A DNA stretch of 47,865 nt from Thiobacillus denitrificans (GTDB taxonomy: Bacteria; Pseudomonadota; Gammaproteobacteria; Burkholderiales; Thiobacillaceae), in the NCBI GenBank assembly GCA_002403375.1, contig DHHQ01000005.1, positions 80,204-128,068 of the forward strand. Direction: 5' to 3'. This document shows, piece by piece, positions 1 to 10,948 of the stretch (the stretch's first letter is position 1; each line of letters opens with the position of its first letter). The notes under the pieces were generated by a model. That model was given only the letters and a program-made list of their open reading frames with translations. It ran no database searches and had not been told where the DNA came from. The translations under genes were made by a program, and so were the position numbers.

Positions 1-139
1 TGGCGGCGACTGCCTTCTTGGCCGGGGCTGCCTTCTTGGCGACGGGCTTGGCTGCCGGCTTCTTGGCGGCGACTGCCTTCTTGGCCGGAGCGGCCTTCTT
101 GGCGGCCGGCTTGGCCGCGGGTTTCTTCACTGTTGCCAT
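1..139 (-). CDS. Histone H1-like lysine/alanine-rich protein (5' part only)
   Basis: The start codon is at 139 and the gene runs off the left edge, so only the first 46 codons are present. They encode a very basic, low-complexity sequence beginning MATVKKPAAKP and built from repeats of the KKAAPAKKA/KKPAAKP type. This matches bacterial histone H1-like or AlgP-type C-terminal domains, which bind DNA without sequence specificity and help organise the nucleoid. A good ribosome site (AAGGAG) lies 8 bases before the ATG. The repeats make the length prone to variation. The 3' end and any globular domain are not visible. Confidence 0.8.
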   Translation of the reverse strand, partial: MATVKKPAAKPAAKKAAPAKKAVAAKKPAAKPVAKKAAPAKKAVAA

Positions 140-299
140 CTCTCACACTCCTTAGAAGTTGAACACATTCACTAATCACTACAGCTTGAAGCCACGTGCA
201 GTCAGAGTTTGCACTTCCAAAGCGTGGTATCGACAGGCGACCGAATTGCCCGAAACCCGCTAAACACGGGCGATACCGAGGCTCCGCTTGGTGAGCCTC

Positions 300-327
300 A
301 TTCTAGTTACTTTTGTAGGGGGTTCAA
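300..327 (-). promoter_or_regulatory. Predicted sigma-70 promoter and leader of the histone-like gene
   Basis: On the minus strand a -35 box TTGAAC (322-327) is followed after 16 bases by a -10 box TAGAAT (300-305), each close to consensus. Transcription would start near 293 and leave a leader of about 150 bases before the ATG at 139. The first bases of that leader can fold as GAGGCT-N10-AGCCTC (278-299). The rest of the 303-base gap between lysA and the histone-like gene (140-442) holds no gene that I can support. Confidence 0.55.
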
Positions 328-442
328 CGAATAGTCAAGTCCCCGCAAAAATTATTGCGCACATGATGTCGTCGCCAAGCAAAATGTATCGACGCGACAC
401 CAAAAAGCAGGCGCGGTGAAGGCTTGCGCGTTCGCCGCAACG

Positions 443-1687
443 TCAGTCTGCAAGCCGCTCTCCGGCCATCATGCCTTGCTGCGTCTCGCGTTCGCGGATG
501 AGATGGATTTTGTTTTTGTCGATCAGGATTTCGGCTGCGCGCGGCCTGGAATTGTAGTTCGACGCCATGCTCATGCCGTAGGCGCCCGCCGAAAGCAGCG
601 CGAGCAGGTCTCCCTCCCCGATCGCCAGGTCGCGTGCGAAGCCAAGAAAATCGCCGGTTTCGCAGATCGGGCCGACGACGTCGTAGCGCTTTTTCGGCGC
701 GTCGCGTTCGGTGACCGCGACGATCTCGTGGTAGGCCTCGTAGAGCGCCGGACGCATCAGGTCGTTCATCGCCGCGTCGACGATGGCGAAATTCCTGTCC
801 TCGCCCGGCTTCAGGTATTCGACGCGGGCGAGCAGCAGTCCCGCGTTGCCGACCAGCGAACGGCCCGGTTCGAGCAGCAGCGTTTCGCTGCGGCCGGCGA
901 ACTTGCCCGCCAGCACGCGGCCATAGGCGGCGAGGTCGGGCGGGGTTTCGTCGCGGTAGCGGATGCCGACGCCGCCGCCGAGATCGATGTGGTGCAGCCG
1001 GATGCCGTCCGCGGCGAGCGCGTCGACCAGCGCCAGCACGCGGTCGGCAGCGTCGGCGAGGGGCGAGAGGTCGGTCAGCTGCGAGCCGATGTGGCAGTCG
1101 ACGCCGGTGACCTCGAGGTTCGGCAGGCTGGCAGCGAGCCGATACAGTTCATGCGCGTCGGCGATCGGCACCCCGAACTTGTTCTCCTTGAGTCCGGTGG
1201 AGATGTAGGGGTGCGTCTTCGGGTCGACGTCCGGATTGACGCGGAACGACACCGGGGCGCGCCTGCCGAGTTCGCCGGCTACGCGGTTCAGCCGGTGCAG
1301 TTCGCTCTCCGACTCGACGTTGAAGCAGAGGATGCCTGCCTCGAGCGCGGCGCGCATTTCGGCCGTGGTCTTGCCGACGCCGGAGAACACCACCTTGCCG
1401 GGGTCACCGCCGGCGGCCAGCACGCGCGCGAGTTCGCCGCCCGAGACGATGTCGAAGCCGGCGCCGAGGCGCGCGAACAGGTTGAGGATGGCGAGGCTCG
1501 AGTTGGCCTTGACCGCGTAGCAGATCAGGTGGGGGGTCGCGGCGAACGCCTCCGCGTAGGCCCGGTAGGCGGCTTCGAGCGCGGCGCGCGAGTAGACGTA
1601 GAGCGGGGTGCCGAAACGCTCGGCGAGCGTGTCCAGGGCCACGTCCTCGAGGTGGAGGCGGCCGTCGATGCGGTGCAGGGTGTTCAA
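443..1687 (-). CDS. lysA: Diaminopimelate decarboxylase
   Basis: LysA is the PLP enzyme that decarboxylates meso-diaminopimelate to L-lysine, the last step of lysine synthesis in the cytosol. The 414-residue protein has the expected length. Visible signatures are the PLP lysine in YAVKAN (K60), the HIGSQ motif, the glycine-rich GGGVGIRY phosphate loop and the CETGDFLG motif near the C-terminus that supplies the partner-subunit cysteine. The start is a TTG whose last two bases overlap the TGA of the upstream lipoprotein gene (TTGA), so translational coupling is likely. No other start fits the conserved N-terminus better. Confidence 0.96.
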   Translation of the reverse strand: MNTLHRIDGRLHLEDVALDTLAERFGTPLYVYSRAALEAAYRAYAEAFAATPHLICYAVKANSSLAILNLFARLGAGFDIVSGGELARVLAAGGDPGKVVFSGVGKTTAEMRAALEAGILCFNVESESELHRLNRVAGELGRRAPVSFRVNPDVDPKTHPYISTGLKENKFGVPIADAHELYRLAASLPNLEVTGVDCHIGSQLTDLSPLADAADRVLALVDALAADGIRLHHIDLGGGVGIRYRDETPPDLAAYGRVLAGKFAGRSETLLLEPGRSLVGNAGLLLARVEYLKPGEDRNFAIVDAAMNDLMRPALYEAYHEIVAVTERDAPKKRYDVVGPICETGDFLGFARDLAIGEGDLLALLSAGAYGMSMASNYNSRPRAAEILIDKNKIHLIRERETQQGMMAGERLAD

Positions 1688-1809
1688 TTGGAAGTCCGTT
1701 GCGGGGCGGGGGGATTTTCGGGAAGATACAGGTCACCCTTGGAGCCGCAGGCCGACAGACCGAGCCCGCACAGCAGCAGGGACACTATATATAAGATGCG
1801 CAGTTGCAT
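1684..1809 (-). CDS. lptM: LptM-type small lipoprotein
   Basis: This 41-residue lipoprotein has a hydrophobic signal segment and a lipobox ending GLSAC (C21), followed by the family-typical GSKGDLYLPE. LptM (formerly YifL) is an outer-membrane lipoprotein that in enterobacteria assists maturation of the LptD translocon for lipopolysaccharide. Its position directly before lysA is conserved in many Beta- and Gammaproteobacteria, which supports the call despite the small size. The ATG at 1809 is 25 bases from the divergent cyaY start, so the two promoters must overlap or lie inside each other's genes. Confidence 0.88.
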   Translation of the reverse strand: MQLRILYIVSLLLCGLGLSACGSKGDLYLPENPPAPQRTSN

Positions 1810-1834
1810 GCGCGAAATGTTAGCACGGGACATC

Positions 1835-2158
1835 ATGACAGCAAGCGAACCCAACGAGGCCGAATTCAACCAGGCCGCCAACGCCACCCTGACCCGCATC
1901 GAGCAGGCGCTGGAAGACGCCGAGCTCGATTTCGAGACGCCGGCCGACGGCATCATCGAGGTCGAGTTCGACGACGGCAGCAAGATCATCATCAACCGCC
2001 ACGGCGTCGCCCGCGAGATCTGGGTCGCCGCGCGCTCGGGCGGCTTTCATTTCCGGCCGCAGGCCGGCGGCTGGGCCGACACCAAGAGCGGCGAGCCACT
2101 GTACGACAAGCTGGCCGCGCTGATCGCCGCGCAGGGCGGCGTCATGGTCCGCTTCTGA
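1835..2158 (+). CDS. cyaY: Iron-sulfur cluster assembly protein, frataxin (CyaY)
   Basis: The 107-residue protein has the size and fold signature of bacterial frataxin. An acidic first helix (EFNQAANATLTRIEQALED) is followed by EVEFDDGSKIIINRH and the sheet motif EIWVAARSGGFHF. Frataxin binds iron on the acidic ridge and tunes the cysteine desulfurase IscS during Fe-S cluster assembly. I chose the ATG at 1835 because it puts the conserved helix about ten residues in. The upstream ribosome site is weak. Divergence from lptM-lysA is a common betaproteobacterial arrangement. Confidence 0.94.
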   Translation: MTASEPNEAEFNQAANATLTRIEQALEDAELDFETPADGIIEVEFDDGSKIIINRHGVAREIWVAARSGGFHFRPQAGGWADTKSGEPLYDKLAALIAAQGGVMVRF

Positions 2159-2165
2159 AGACCGC

Positions 2166-2762
2166 TTGAAAAGCCAGGCGCTCACCCTGTTCGACCTGGT
2201 CGAGCGGCTGTCGCTGCTGACGCGGGCCGACCTCAGGCAGGCGGGCGCGGCGCAGGGCCTGCAGCCGGTGCACCTGCAGGTGCTGTTCTACCTCAACCAG
2301 GCCAACCGCTTTTCCAATACGCCGCAGGCGCTCACCGAATACCTCGGGCTGACCAAGGGCACGGTGTCGCAGACGATCCTGGTGCTGGCGCGCCGCAAGC
2401 TGGTGTCGCGGCACGCCGATCCGCATGACGGCCGCGTGGTGCGGCTGATCCTGACCGAGGGCGGGACCACGCTGCTGAAGACCCTGAGCGCCGGGAGCGC
2501 GTGGCGCGACATCGTGCAGACCGCGAGCCCGGCGCGGGTGACGTCGGCGATGGTGGTGCTGCGGCAGGTGCTGGCGCAGGTGCAGGCGCAGAGCGGCAAA
2601 CGGACTTTCGGTGTGTGCGCGACCTGCCGACACAACCAGCGGCTGGGGCCGCGCAGCTATTACTGCGGGTTGCTGCAGGAAAAGCTCAGCAGCCCCGAAG
2701 TGCGGCGGATCTGCCGCGAGCACTCGCCCCCCGTGGCGCTTCAGCCGACTCTGAGTTCCTAG
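2166..2762 (+). CDS. MarR-family regulator with C-terminal cysteine cluster
   Basis: Residues 1-115 or so form a MarR-like winged helix: HLQVLFYL, the recognition region TEYLGLTKGTVSQTILVLARRKLV, and the wing DPHDGRVVRLILTEGG. Such proteins are usually dimeric repressors or activators responding to small ligands or redox state. The C-terminal 45 residues are unusual, with four cysteines spaced C-X2-C-X12-C-X15-C, which suggests a bound metal or Fe-S cluster. The start is TTG (2166), 7 bases after cyaY, so the gene may be co-transcribed with cyaY. A link to Fe-S sensing is inference. The stop codon TAG overlaps the stop codon of convergent argH in a shared CTAG. Confidence 0.8.
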   Translation: MKSQALTLFDLVERLSLLTRADLRQAGAAQGLQPVHLQVLFYLNQANRFSNTPQALTEYLGLTKGTVSQTILVLARRKLVSRHADPHDGRVVRLILTEGGTTLLKTLSAGSAWRDIVQTASPARVTSAMVVLRQVLAQVQAQSGKRTFGVCATCRHNQRLGPRSYYCGLLQEKLSSPEVRRICREHSPPVALQPTLSS

Positions 2763-4150
2763 ATCCGCTGCCGCGCGCGGGCGATCGCCGCACGCACCTG
2801 CGCCGGCGCGGTGCCGCCGAGGTGGTCGCGGGCGGCGAGCGAGCCTTCCAGCGTCAGGACGGCGTAGACGTCGTCGGCGATCGCCGGGCTGAATGCCTGC
2901 AACTCGCCGAGCGACAGCTCGGCGAGGTCGCGCCCCGAGGCTTCGGCCGCGCGCACCGCGCGCGCGACGACTTCGTGGGCGTCGCGGAACGGCACGCCTT
3001 TCTTGACCAGATAGTCGGCGAGGTCGGTCGCGGTGGCGAAGCCCTGCATCACCGCGGCGCGCATCGCGTCGGGCTTGACCGTCACCCCGCGCAGCATGTC
3101 GGCGTAGATCGCCAGCGTGTCGGCGAGCGTGTCGACGGTGTCGAACAGCGGCTCCTTGTCTTCCTGGTTGTCCTTGTTGTAGGCGAGCGGCTGGCCCTTC
3201 ATCAGCGTCAGGAGCGCCACCAGGTGGCCGTTGACGCGGCCGGTCTTGCCGCGCACCAGTTCGGGGACGTCGGGATTCTTCTTCTGCGGCATGATCGACG
3301 AGCCGGTGCAGAAGCGGTCGGCGAGGTCGATGAAGCCGAAGCGCGGGCTCATCCACAGGATCAGTTCCTCCGACAGGCGCGACAGGTGGGTCATGACCAG
3401 CGCCGCTGCGGCGGAAAACTCGATCGCGAAGTCGCGGTCGGACACGGCGTCGAGCGAGTTCTCGCAGACCGCATCGAAGCCGAGTTCGCGTGCGACGAAT
3501 TCACGGTCGATCGGGTAGCTGGTGCCGGCGAGCGCTGCGGCGCCGAGCGGCAGCCGGTTGACGCGGCGCCGGCAGTCGGCCATGCGCTCGGCGTCGCGCG
3601 CCAGCATCTCGAAGTAGGCGAGCAGGTGGTGGCCGAAGGTGACCGGCTGCGCCACCTGCAGGTGGGTGAAGCCGGGCATCACGGTGTCGGCGTGCGCCTC
3701 GGCGAGGTCGACCAGCGAGGTCTGGCAGGCACGGACGCCGGCGACGATGCGGTCGATCGCGTCGCGCAGATACAGGCGGATGTCGGTCGCCACCTGGTCG
3801 TTGCGCGACCGCCCGGTGTGCAGGCGCTTGCCGGCGTCGCCGATCTTCGCGGTGAGCGCCGCCTCGATGTTGAGGTGGACGTCCTCCCGGTCGAGCGACC
3901 AGGCGAAGCGGCCGCCGCGGATCTCCTCCAGCAGTTCGCCCATGCCGCGGCGGATCGCCTCGAGGTCGTCCTTGGACAGCACGCCGACGTGGTGCAACAT
4001 CGCGGCGTGCGCCAGCGAGCCCTGAATGTCGAACTCGGCCAGCCGATAATCGAAGGGGATCGACGCGGTGTAGCGCTTGACGATTTCGGAGACCGGCTCG
4101 GAAAAGCGGCCGGACCAGGCGCCGGAGGGGGGCGTCGAGGGCGTGCTCAT
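2759..4150 (-). CDS. argH: Argininosuccinate lyase
   Basis: ArgH splits argininosuccinate into arginine and fumarate, the last step of arginine synthesis. The 463-residue length is normal. The family signature GSSIMPQKKNPD, with the catalytic serine loop, is present, as are HTGRSRNDQ and GFTHLQVAQPVTFGHH. The ATG at 4150 leaves the standard short lead before WSGRF. The 16 bases upstream are pure pyrimidine on this strand, so the gene has no Shine-Dalgarno sequence. Those same bases act as the ribosome site of the divergent sensor kinase. Confidence 0.97.
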   Translation of the reverse strand: MSTPSTPPSGAWSGRFSEPVSEIVKRYTASIPFDYRLAEFDIQGSLAHAAMLHHVGVLSKDDLEAIRRGMGELLEEIRGGRFAWSLDREDVHLNIEAALTAKIGDAGKRLHTGRSRNDQVATDIRLYLRDAIDRIVAGVRACQTSLVDLAEAHADTVMPGFTHLQVAQPVTFGHHLLAYFEMLARDAERMADCRRRVNRLPLGAAALAGTSYPIDREFVARELGFDAVCENSLDAVSDRDFAIEFSAAAALVMTHLSRLSEELILWMSPRFGFIDLADRFCTGSSIMPQKKNPDVPELVRGKTGRVNGHLVALLTLMKGQPLAYNKDNQEDKEPLFDTVDTLADTLAIYADMLRGVTVKPDAMRAAVMQGFATATDLADYLVKKGVPFRDAHEVVARAVRAAEASGRDLAELSLGELQAFSPAIADDVYAVLTLEGSLAARDHLGGTAPAQVRAAIARARQRI

Positions 4151-4166
4151 GGGAGAGGAAGAGGGA

Positions 4167-5213
4167 ATGAAAAGAAAGAATCATAACAACCGGCAGGTCG
4201 AATTGCCGAACTTCTGCCAGCTCGGCGTGAACCTGCGCATCGCGCTGACGGTCGAGGCGGCGCTGGTCGCCAGCGTGGTGGCGCGCGTCGCCGACTTCGA
4301 CGCCTTTCGCGAGCAGTTCATCGCGCTGTCGGCGCTGGCGCAACCCGCGCTGCTGCTCACCCTGCTGGCGCTTTGCGCCGCGGGCCGCTGGCTGCGGCTC
4401 CTGTCCTACCGCGCCGGCGTCGGCGCCACCCTGCTGCTCGGGGTGGCGGCGCCGGTGCTGGCCACGTGGGGGCTGAATCCCCTGCTGGGCGGCGCGCGGC
4501 CGGCCCCGCTCGCGTGGACGGCGGTGCTCGCGCTGCTGCTCGGCGCCGGTCTGCTCGCCTACTTCAACCTGCGCGCCCGCGCGCTGTCGCCCGCCATCAC
4601 CGAGGCGCGCCTGCAGGCGCTGCAGGCGCGCATCCGTCCGCACTTCCTGTTCAACAGCCTCAATGCGGTGCTGTCGCTGGTGCGCAGCGACCCGCGGCGC
4701 GCCGAGCGCGCGCTGGAGAACATGGCGGACCTGTTCCGCGCGCTGATGCGCAACGCCAGTCACCTGGCGCTGCTGGAGGACGAGGTCGCGCTCACCCGCG
4801 CCTATCTGGAACTCGAGCAGCTGCGCATGGGGGACCGCCTGCGGGTCGCGTGGCACGTCGATAAGATGCCGGGGGAGGCGCTGATCCCGTCGCTGGTGAT
4901 CCAGCCGCTGGTGGAGAACGCCGTCTACCACGGCATCGAGCCGATGCCCGACGGCGGCGAGATCAGCCTCAACATCTATCGCAGCGCCGACAAGGTGCAT
5001 GTCGTGGTGCGCAATCCGGTGACGCCGGATGCCCGCCCGCACAAGGGCAACCGCATCGCGCTCGCCAACATCCGCGAGCGCCTGATGCTGCATTTCGACC
5101 TCGACGCCCAGCTCAAGTTGGAGCCGCTCGGTGCCGTTTATCAGGTGCACATCGTCATCCCCTACACCCATGAACGCACCCAACCCGCCCCTGCGCGTCC
5201 TCATCGTCGATGA
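4167..5213 (+). CDS. LytS/AlgZ-type sensor histidine kinase
   Basis: The 348-residue membrane kinase has about four hydrophobic segments (roughly residues 22-42, 55-73, 84-101 and 116-133). The His_kinase phosphoacceptor box follows, RPHFLFNSLNAVLSLV, with H159 as the likely phosphorylated residue. The ATPase domain shows the N-box PLVENAVYHG and the later NIRERL helix. I chose the ATG at 4167 for its strong purine-rich ribosome site; an ATG at 4149 is in frame. It overlaps the next gene by 44 bases and almost certainly phosphorylates that LytTR regulator. The signal sensed is unknown. The argH-algZ-algR order recurs in Beta- and Gammaproteobacteria. Confidence 0.88.
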   Translation: MKRKNHNNRQVELPNFCQLGVNLRIALTVEAALVASVVARVADFDAFREQFIALSALAQPALLLTLLALCAAGRWLRLLSYRAGVGATLLLGVAAPVLATWGLNPLLGGARPAPLAWTAVLALLLGAGLLAYFNLRARALSPAITEARLQALQARIRPHFLFNSLNAVLSLVRSDPRRAERALENMADLFRALMRNASHLALLEDEVALTRAYLELEQLRMGDRLRVAWHVDKMPGEALIPSLVIQPLVENAVYHGIEPMPDGGEISLNIYRSADKVHVVVRNPVTPDARPHKGNRIALANIRERLMLHFDLDAQLKLEPLGAVYQVHIVIPYTHERTQPAPARPHRR

Positions 5214-5934
5214 CGAGGCGCCCGCGCGTCGCCGGTTGCGCGACGTACTGGAGGATTGCGCCGACCAGTTGCCGGTCGACATCGTCGGCGAGGCCGACAG
5301 CGGCTTGGCCGCGCTCGACCAGGCGCAGCAGCAGCCGGTCGACGCGGTGCTGCTCGACATCCGCATGCCCGGCATGGACGGCCTCGAATGCGCCGCCCAC
5401 CTCAACCAGCTGACGTCGCCGCCCGCGATCATCTTCAGCACCGCCTACGACGCCTACGCGTGCCAGGCGTTCGACCTCAACGCGGTCGACTACCTCGTCA
5501 AGCCGGTGCGTGCCGACCGCCTGGTGCGCGCGATTTCGCGGGCGCACCGCCTGAACGCGACGGCGCTCGACCAGCTGCGCGCGGCGCACCCGAAGGCACG
5601 CACCCACCTGTCGGTCAACGAGAAGGGCCGCATCGTGCTGATCCCGGTGGCCGACATCCTCTACCTCAAGGCGGAGCTCAAGTACGTCACCGTGCGGACC
5701 GCCGCCCGCGAGTTCCTCATCGAGGAATCGCTCACGCGGCTCGAGGGCGAGTTCGGCGACATCTTCGTGCGCATCCACCGCAACTGCCTCGTCGCCAGCG
5801 TGCGTATCCGCGAGATCGGCAAGCTGCCAGGTGAGGACGACGGCCACTTCCTGCGGCTCGACGGCCTGGACGAGCGCCTGATGGTCAGCCGGCGCCAGTA
5901 TTCGGCGCTTCGCGAAAAAATAAAGTCAAATTAA
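5170..5934 (+). CDS. LytTR-type response regulator (AlgR-like)
   Basis: The 254-residue regulator has an N-terminal receiver domain (acidic pocket VDDE at residues 13-16; phosphoacceptor D63 in LLDIRMPGMDG; conserved lysine in YLVKPV). A linker leads to a C-terminal LytTR DNA-binding domain (about residues 148-250; ILYLKAELKYVTV, FVRIHRNCLV). LytTR proteins bind paired short direct repeats and commonly control envelope, exopolysaccharide or virulence genes. The ATG at 5170 lies inside the kinase gene. The pair ends before an intrinsic terminator at 6065-6094. No target sites were identified. Confidence 0.9.
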   Translation: MNAPNPPLRVLIVDDEAPARRRLRDVLEDCADQLPVDIVGEADSGLAALDQAQQQPVDAVLLDIRMPGMDGLECAAHLNQLTSPPAIIFSTAYDAYACQAFDLNAVDYLVKPVRADRLVRAISRAHRLNATALDQLRAAHPKARTHLSVNEKGRIVLIPVADILYLKAELKYVTVRTAAREFLIEESLTRLEGEFGDIFVRIHRNCLVASVRIREIGKLPGEDDGHFLRLDGLDERLMVSRRQYSALREKIKSN

Positions 5935-5965
5935 ACAATCACTTGTCTCTCGCCTACAACTAAAG

Positions 5966-6094
5966 TTGTATAGCCAGACCGGATGCCGCTTCGTAGGATG
6001 AACGGGCTTGCGTTTCCACCGCAAGCAAGAAGTTCTCCGCAACGAGGGGCGTGCTCCTCCATCCGCCGGGTTCGCGAGAGCCCGGCTTTTTTTT
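5966..6094 (+). ncRNA. Candidate structured small RNA between the LytTR gene and nudF
   Basis: The stretch after the response regulator carries three consecutive stem-loops and ends at a strong terminator. GCTTGCG-N7-CGCAAGC lies at 6006-6026, GAGG-N8-CCTC at 6044-6059, and the terminator at 6065-6094. A weak promoter (TTGTCT 5943-5948, 17 bases, TTGTAT 5966-5971) would give an RNA of about 110 bases. It does not match an RNA family I recognise. It may be only the 3' untranslated region of the regulator mRNA. Confidence 0.25.
6065..6094 (+). terminator. Intrinsic terminator after the two-component operon
   Basis: A perfect 6-bp stem GCCGGG-N10-CCCGGC (6065-6086) is followed immediately by eight T. 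This is the clearest rho-independent terminator in the left third of the window. It ends transcripts from the regulator gene 27 bases before the nudF start, so nudF needs its own promoter or read-through. Confidence 0.85.
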
Positions 6095-6120
6095 CGCCTG
6101 CGCCCGGTATCATGGCGGCC

Positions 6121-6675
6121 ATGAAGAACGACGCCACGCTCACCGAAACCCAACTCGACTCCGAAACCGTCTTCCAGGGCCGGCTCATGCACGTCAAGCG
6201 CGACCGCGTGCGCCTGCCCGACGGCCGCGAGTCGACCCGCGAATACATCGTCCACCCCGGCGCCGTCGTCGTCATCCCGGTGTTCGACAACGGCGACCTG
6301 CTGCTCGAGCGCCAGCACCGCTACCCGCTGCACCGCGACTTCATCGAACTGCCGGCCGGCAAGATCGATCCGGGCGAGGACGACCTGACGTGCGCGCAAC
6401 GCGAACTGGAAGAGGAGACCGGCTACACCGCCGCCGAATGGCGCGAGGTCACCACCATCTATCCGTGCATCGGCTATTCGGACGAGCGGCTGGCGTTCTA
6501 TATGGCGAAGGGGCTCACCGAAGGCGACCACGGCCGCGACCACGATGAGTTCCTCGAGATCTTCCGCCTGCCGTTCGCCGAGGCGATGCAATGGGTGCGC
6601 GATGGCCGCATCTGTGAGACCAAGACCGTGATCGGGCTGTTCTGGCTGGAGAAGATGCTGGAGCAGGGCTGGTAG
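6121..6675 (+). CDS. nudF: Nudix hydrolase, ADP-ribose pyrophosphatase type
   Basis: The 184-residue protein contains a complete Nudix box, G80-X5-E-X7-REx2EExGY, within GKIDPGEDDL...RELEEETGY. Upstream, RQHRYPLHRDFIELPAGKID is typical of the ADP-sugar (NudF/NudE) branch, which hydrolyses ADP-ribose to AMP and ribose 5-phosphate in the cytosol using Mg2+ bound by the glutamates. The ATG at 6121 is preferred; an in-frame ATG nine bases upstream adds MAA. The exact substrate cannot be read from sequence. The gene stands alone after the terminator at 6065-6094. Confidence 0.9.
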   Translation: MKNDATLTETQLDSETVFQGRLMHVKRDRVRLPDGRESTREYIVHPGAVVVIPVFDNGDLLLERQHRYPLHRDFIELPAGKIDPGEDDLTCAQRELEEETGYTAAEWREVTTIYPCIGYSDERLAFYMAKGLTEGDHGRDHDEFLEIFRLPFAEAMQWVRDGRICETKTVIGLFWLEKMLEQGW

Positions 6676-6763
6676 GCAGCTAGGCCTTGGACTTGTTTGT
6701 AGGTCTGCGCAGGTAGTTCACTCGGGTCGCTAGATGGGTAGCAAATTCGTTGAGTGACCATAG

Positions 6764-6788
6764 GCCTCATGCAGGACCTGCATGAGGC
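6764..6788. repeat. Perfect 12-bp inverted repeat beside an AT-rich gene
   Basis: GCCTCATGCAGG and its exact reverse complement are separated by one base. The repeat lies 5 bases from the stop codon of the minus-strand AT-rich gene, so it could act as a bidirectional stem-loop terminator, although no T-run follows on either strand. It may also mark the edge of an acquired segment. The rest of 6676-6792 shows nothing else I can name. Confidence 0.6.
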
Positions 6789-6792
6789 TCAG

Positions 6793-7089
6793 TTATATGC
6801 CGTATAGCGTAAGCACAATAACCACGATAAGCATGACAAAACCAAAGCCAAATTTCACGACATTCGCTAAGTCAAATTCGTCAGCGCTTTTCCTGTAATC
6901 CCGCCAACTACTCCAGACTATCCACGCGAAAACAGCCATTAGTCCCAATGGAAATAGTATGGGCGCGGTTGTCCGGATTTCTTCGATTGGGTCGTCCAAG
7001 GCCGGTAACCCGAATATCCGCCAATAGAGCGAGAAACAGAGCAGTGCGACTCCCACAATGAGCCAGACATATCGGGTTCGATTGGTCAC
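6793..7089 (-). CDS. Small membrane protein of unknown function, AT-rich
   Basis: I do not recognise this protein. From the GTG at 7089 it is 98 residues with three likely membrane segments (YVWLIVGVALLCFSLYW; ILFPLGLMAVFAWIVW; VVKFGFGFVMLIVVIVLTLY). A short charged loop (RDYRKSADEFD) lies between the second and third. The GTG has a GAGG ribosome site 6 bases upstream; a longer TTG-start version reaches 7146 but has none. Base composition is visibly much lower in GC than the flanking genes, which suggests recent acquisition. No neighbour points to a role. Confidence 0.55.
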   Translation of the reverse strand: MTNRTRYVWLIVGVALLCFSLYWRIFGLPALDDPIEEIRTTAPILFPLGLMAVFAWIVWSSWRDYRKSADEFDLANVVKFGFGFVMLIVVIVLTLYGI

Positions 7090-7168
7090 TTGGAGCCTCG
7101 CATGCTTATTAACCTCTGCTAAAGGGTGGACAAGTTTTGGCCACAAGAGTTAGAGGTGCGACCGTCAC

Positions 7169-10861
<3,693 letters not shown>

Positions 10862-10879
10862 ACGGCTGGGCAATCGCCC

Positions 10880-10901
10880 ATTATATTCGCTTGGCGCCAA
10901 G
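10880..10901 (-). promoter_or_regulatory. metH promoter -10 box with an adjacent 12-bp palindrome
   Basis: On the minus strand a perfect TATAAT (10880-10885) lies about 19 bases before the metH ATG, which gives a very short leader. Immediately upstream, at 10890-10901, is the perfect palindrome CTTGGCGCCAAG in the spacer where a -35 would normally be approached. No good -35 box is present, so the promoter may need an activator or be repressed through the palindrome. Which regulator binds is unknown. Confidence 0.5.
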
Positions 10902-10948
10902 GCTTCCGGGGGTGCTATGGTGCAGGTATCGCGCGACCGGACCCTGCC

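Noticed and set aside
1..120. Tandem DNA repeats at the left edge as a CRISPR or satellite array
   Set aside because: The repetition comes from the lysine/alanine-rich coding sequence of the histone-like gene, with codon-level periodicity and no spacers.
6676..7146. Integron gene cassette with an attC site
   Set aside because: Composition and the palindrome raised the idea, but no RYYYAAC/GTTRRRY pair with the proper spacing was found and no integrase is nearby.
10862..10948. Cobalamin or SAH riboswitch upstream of metH
   Set aside because: The predicted leader is only about 13-19 bases, and no B12-box or SAH motif is visible.
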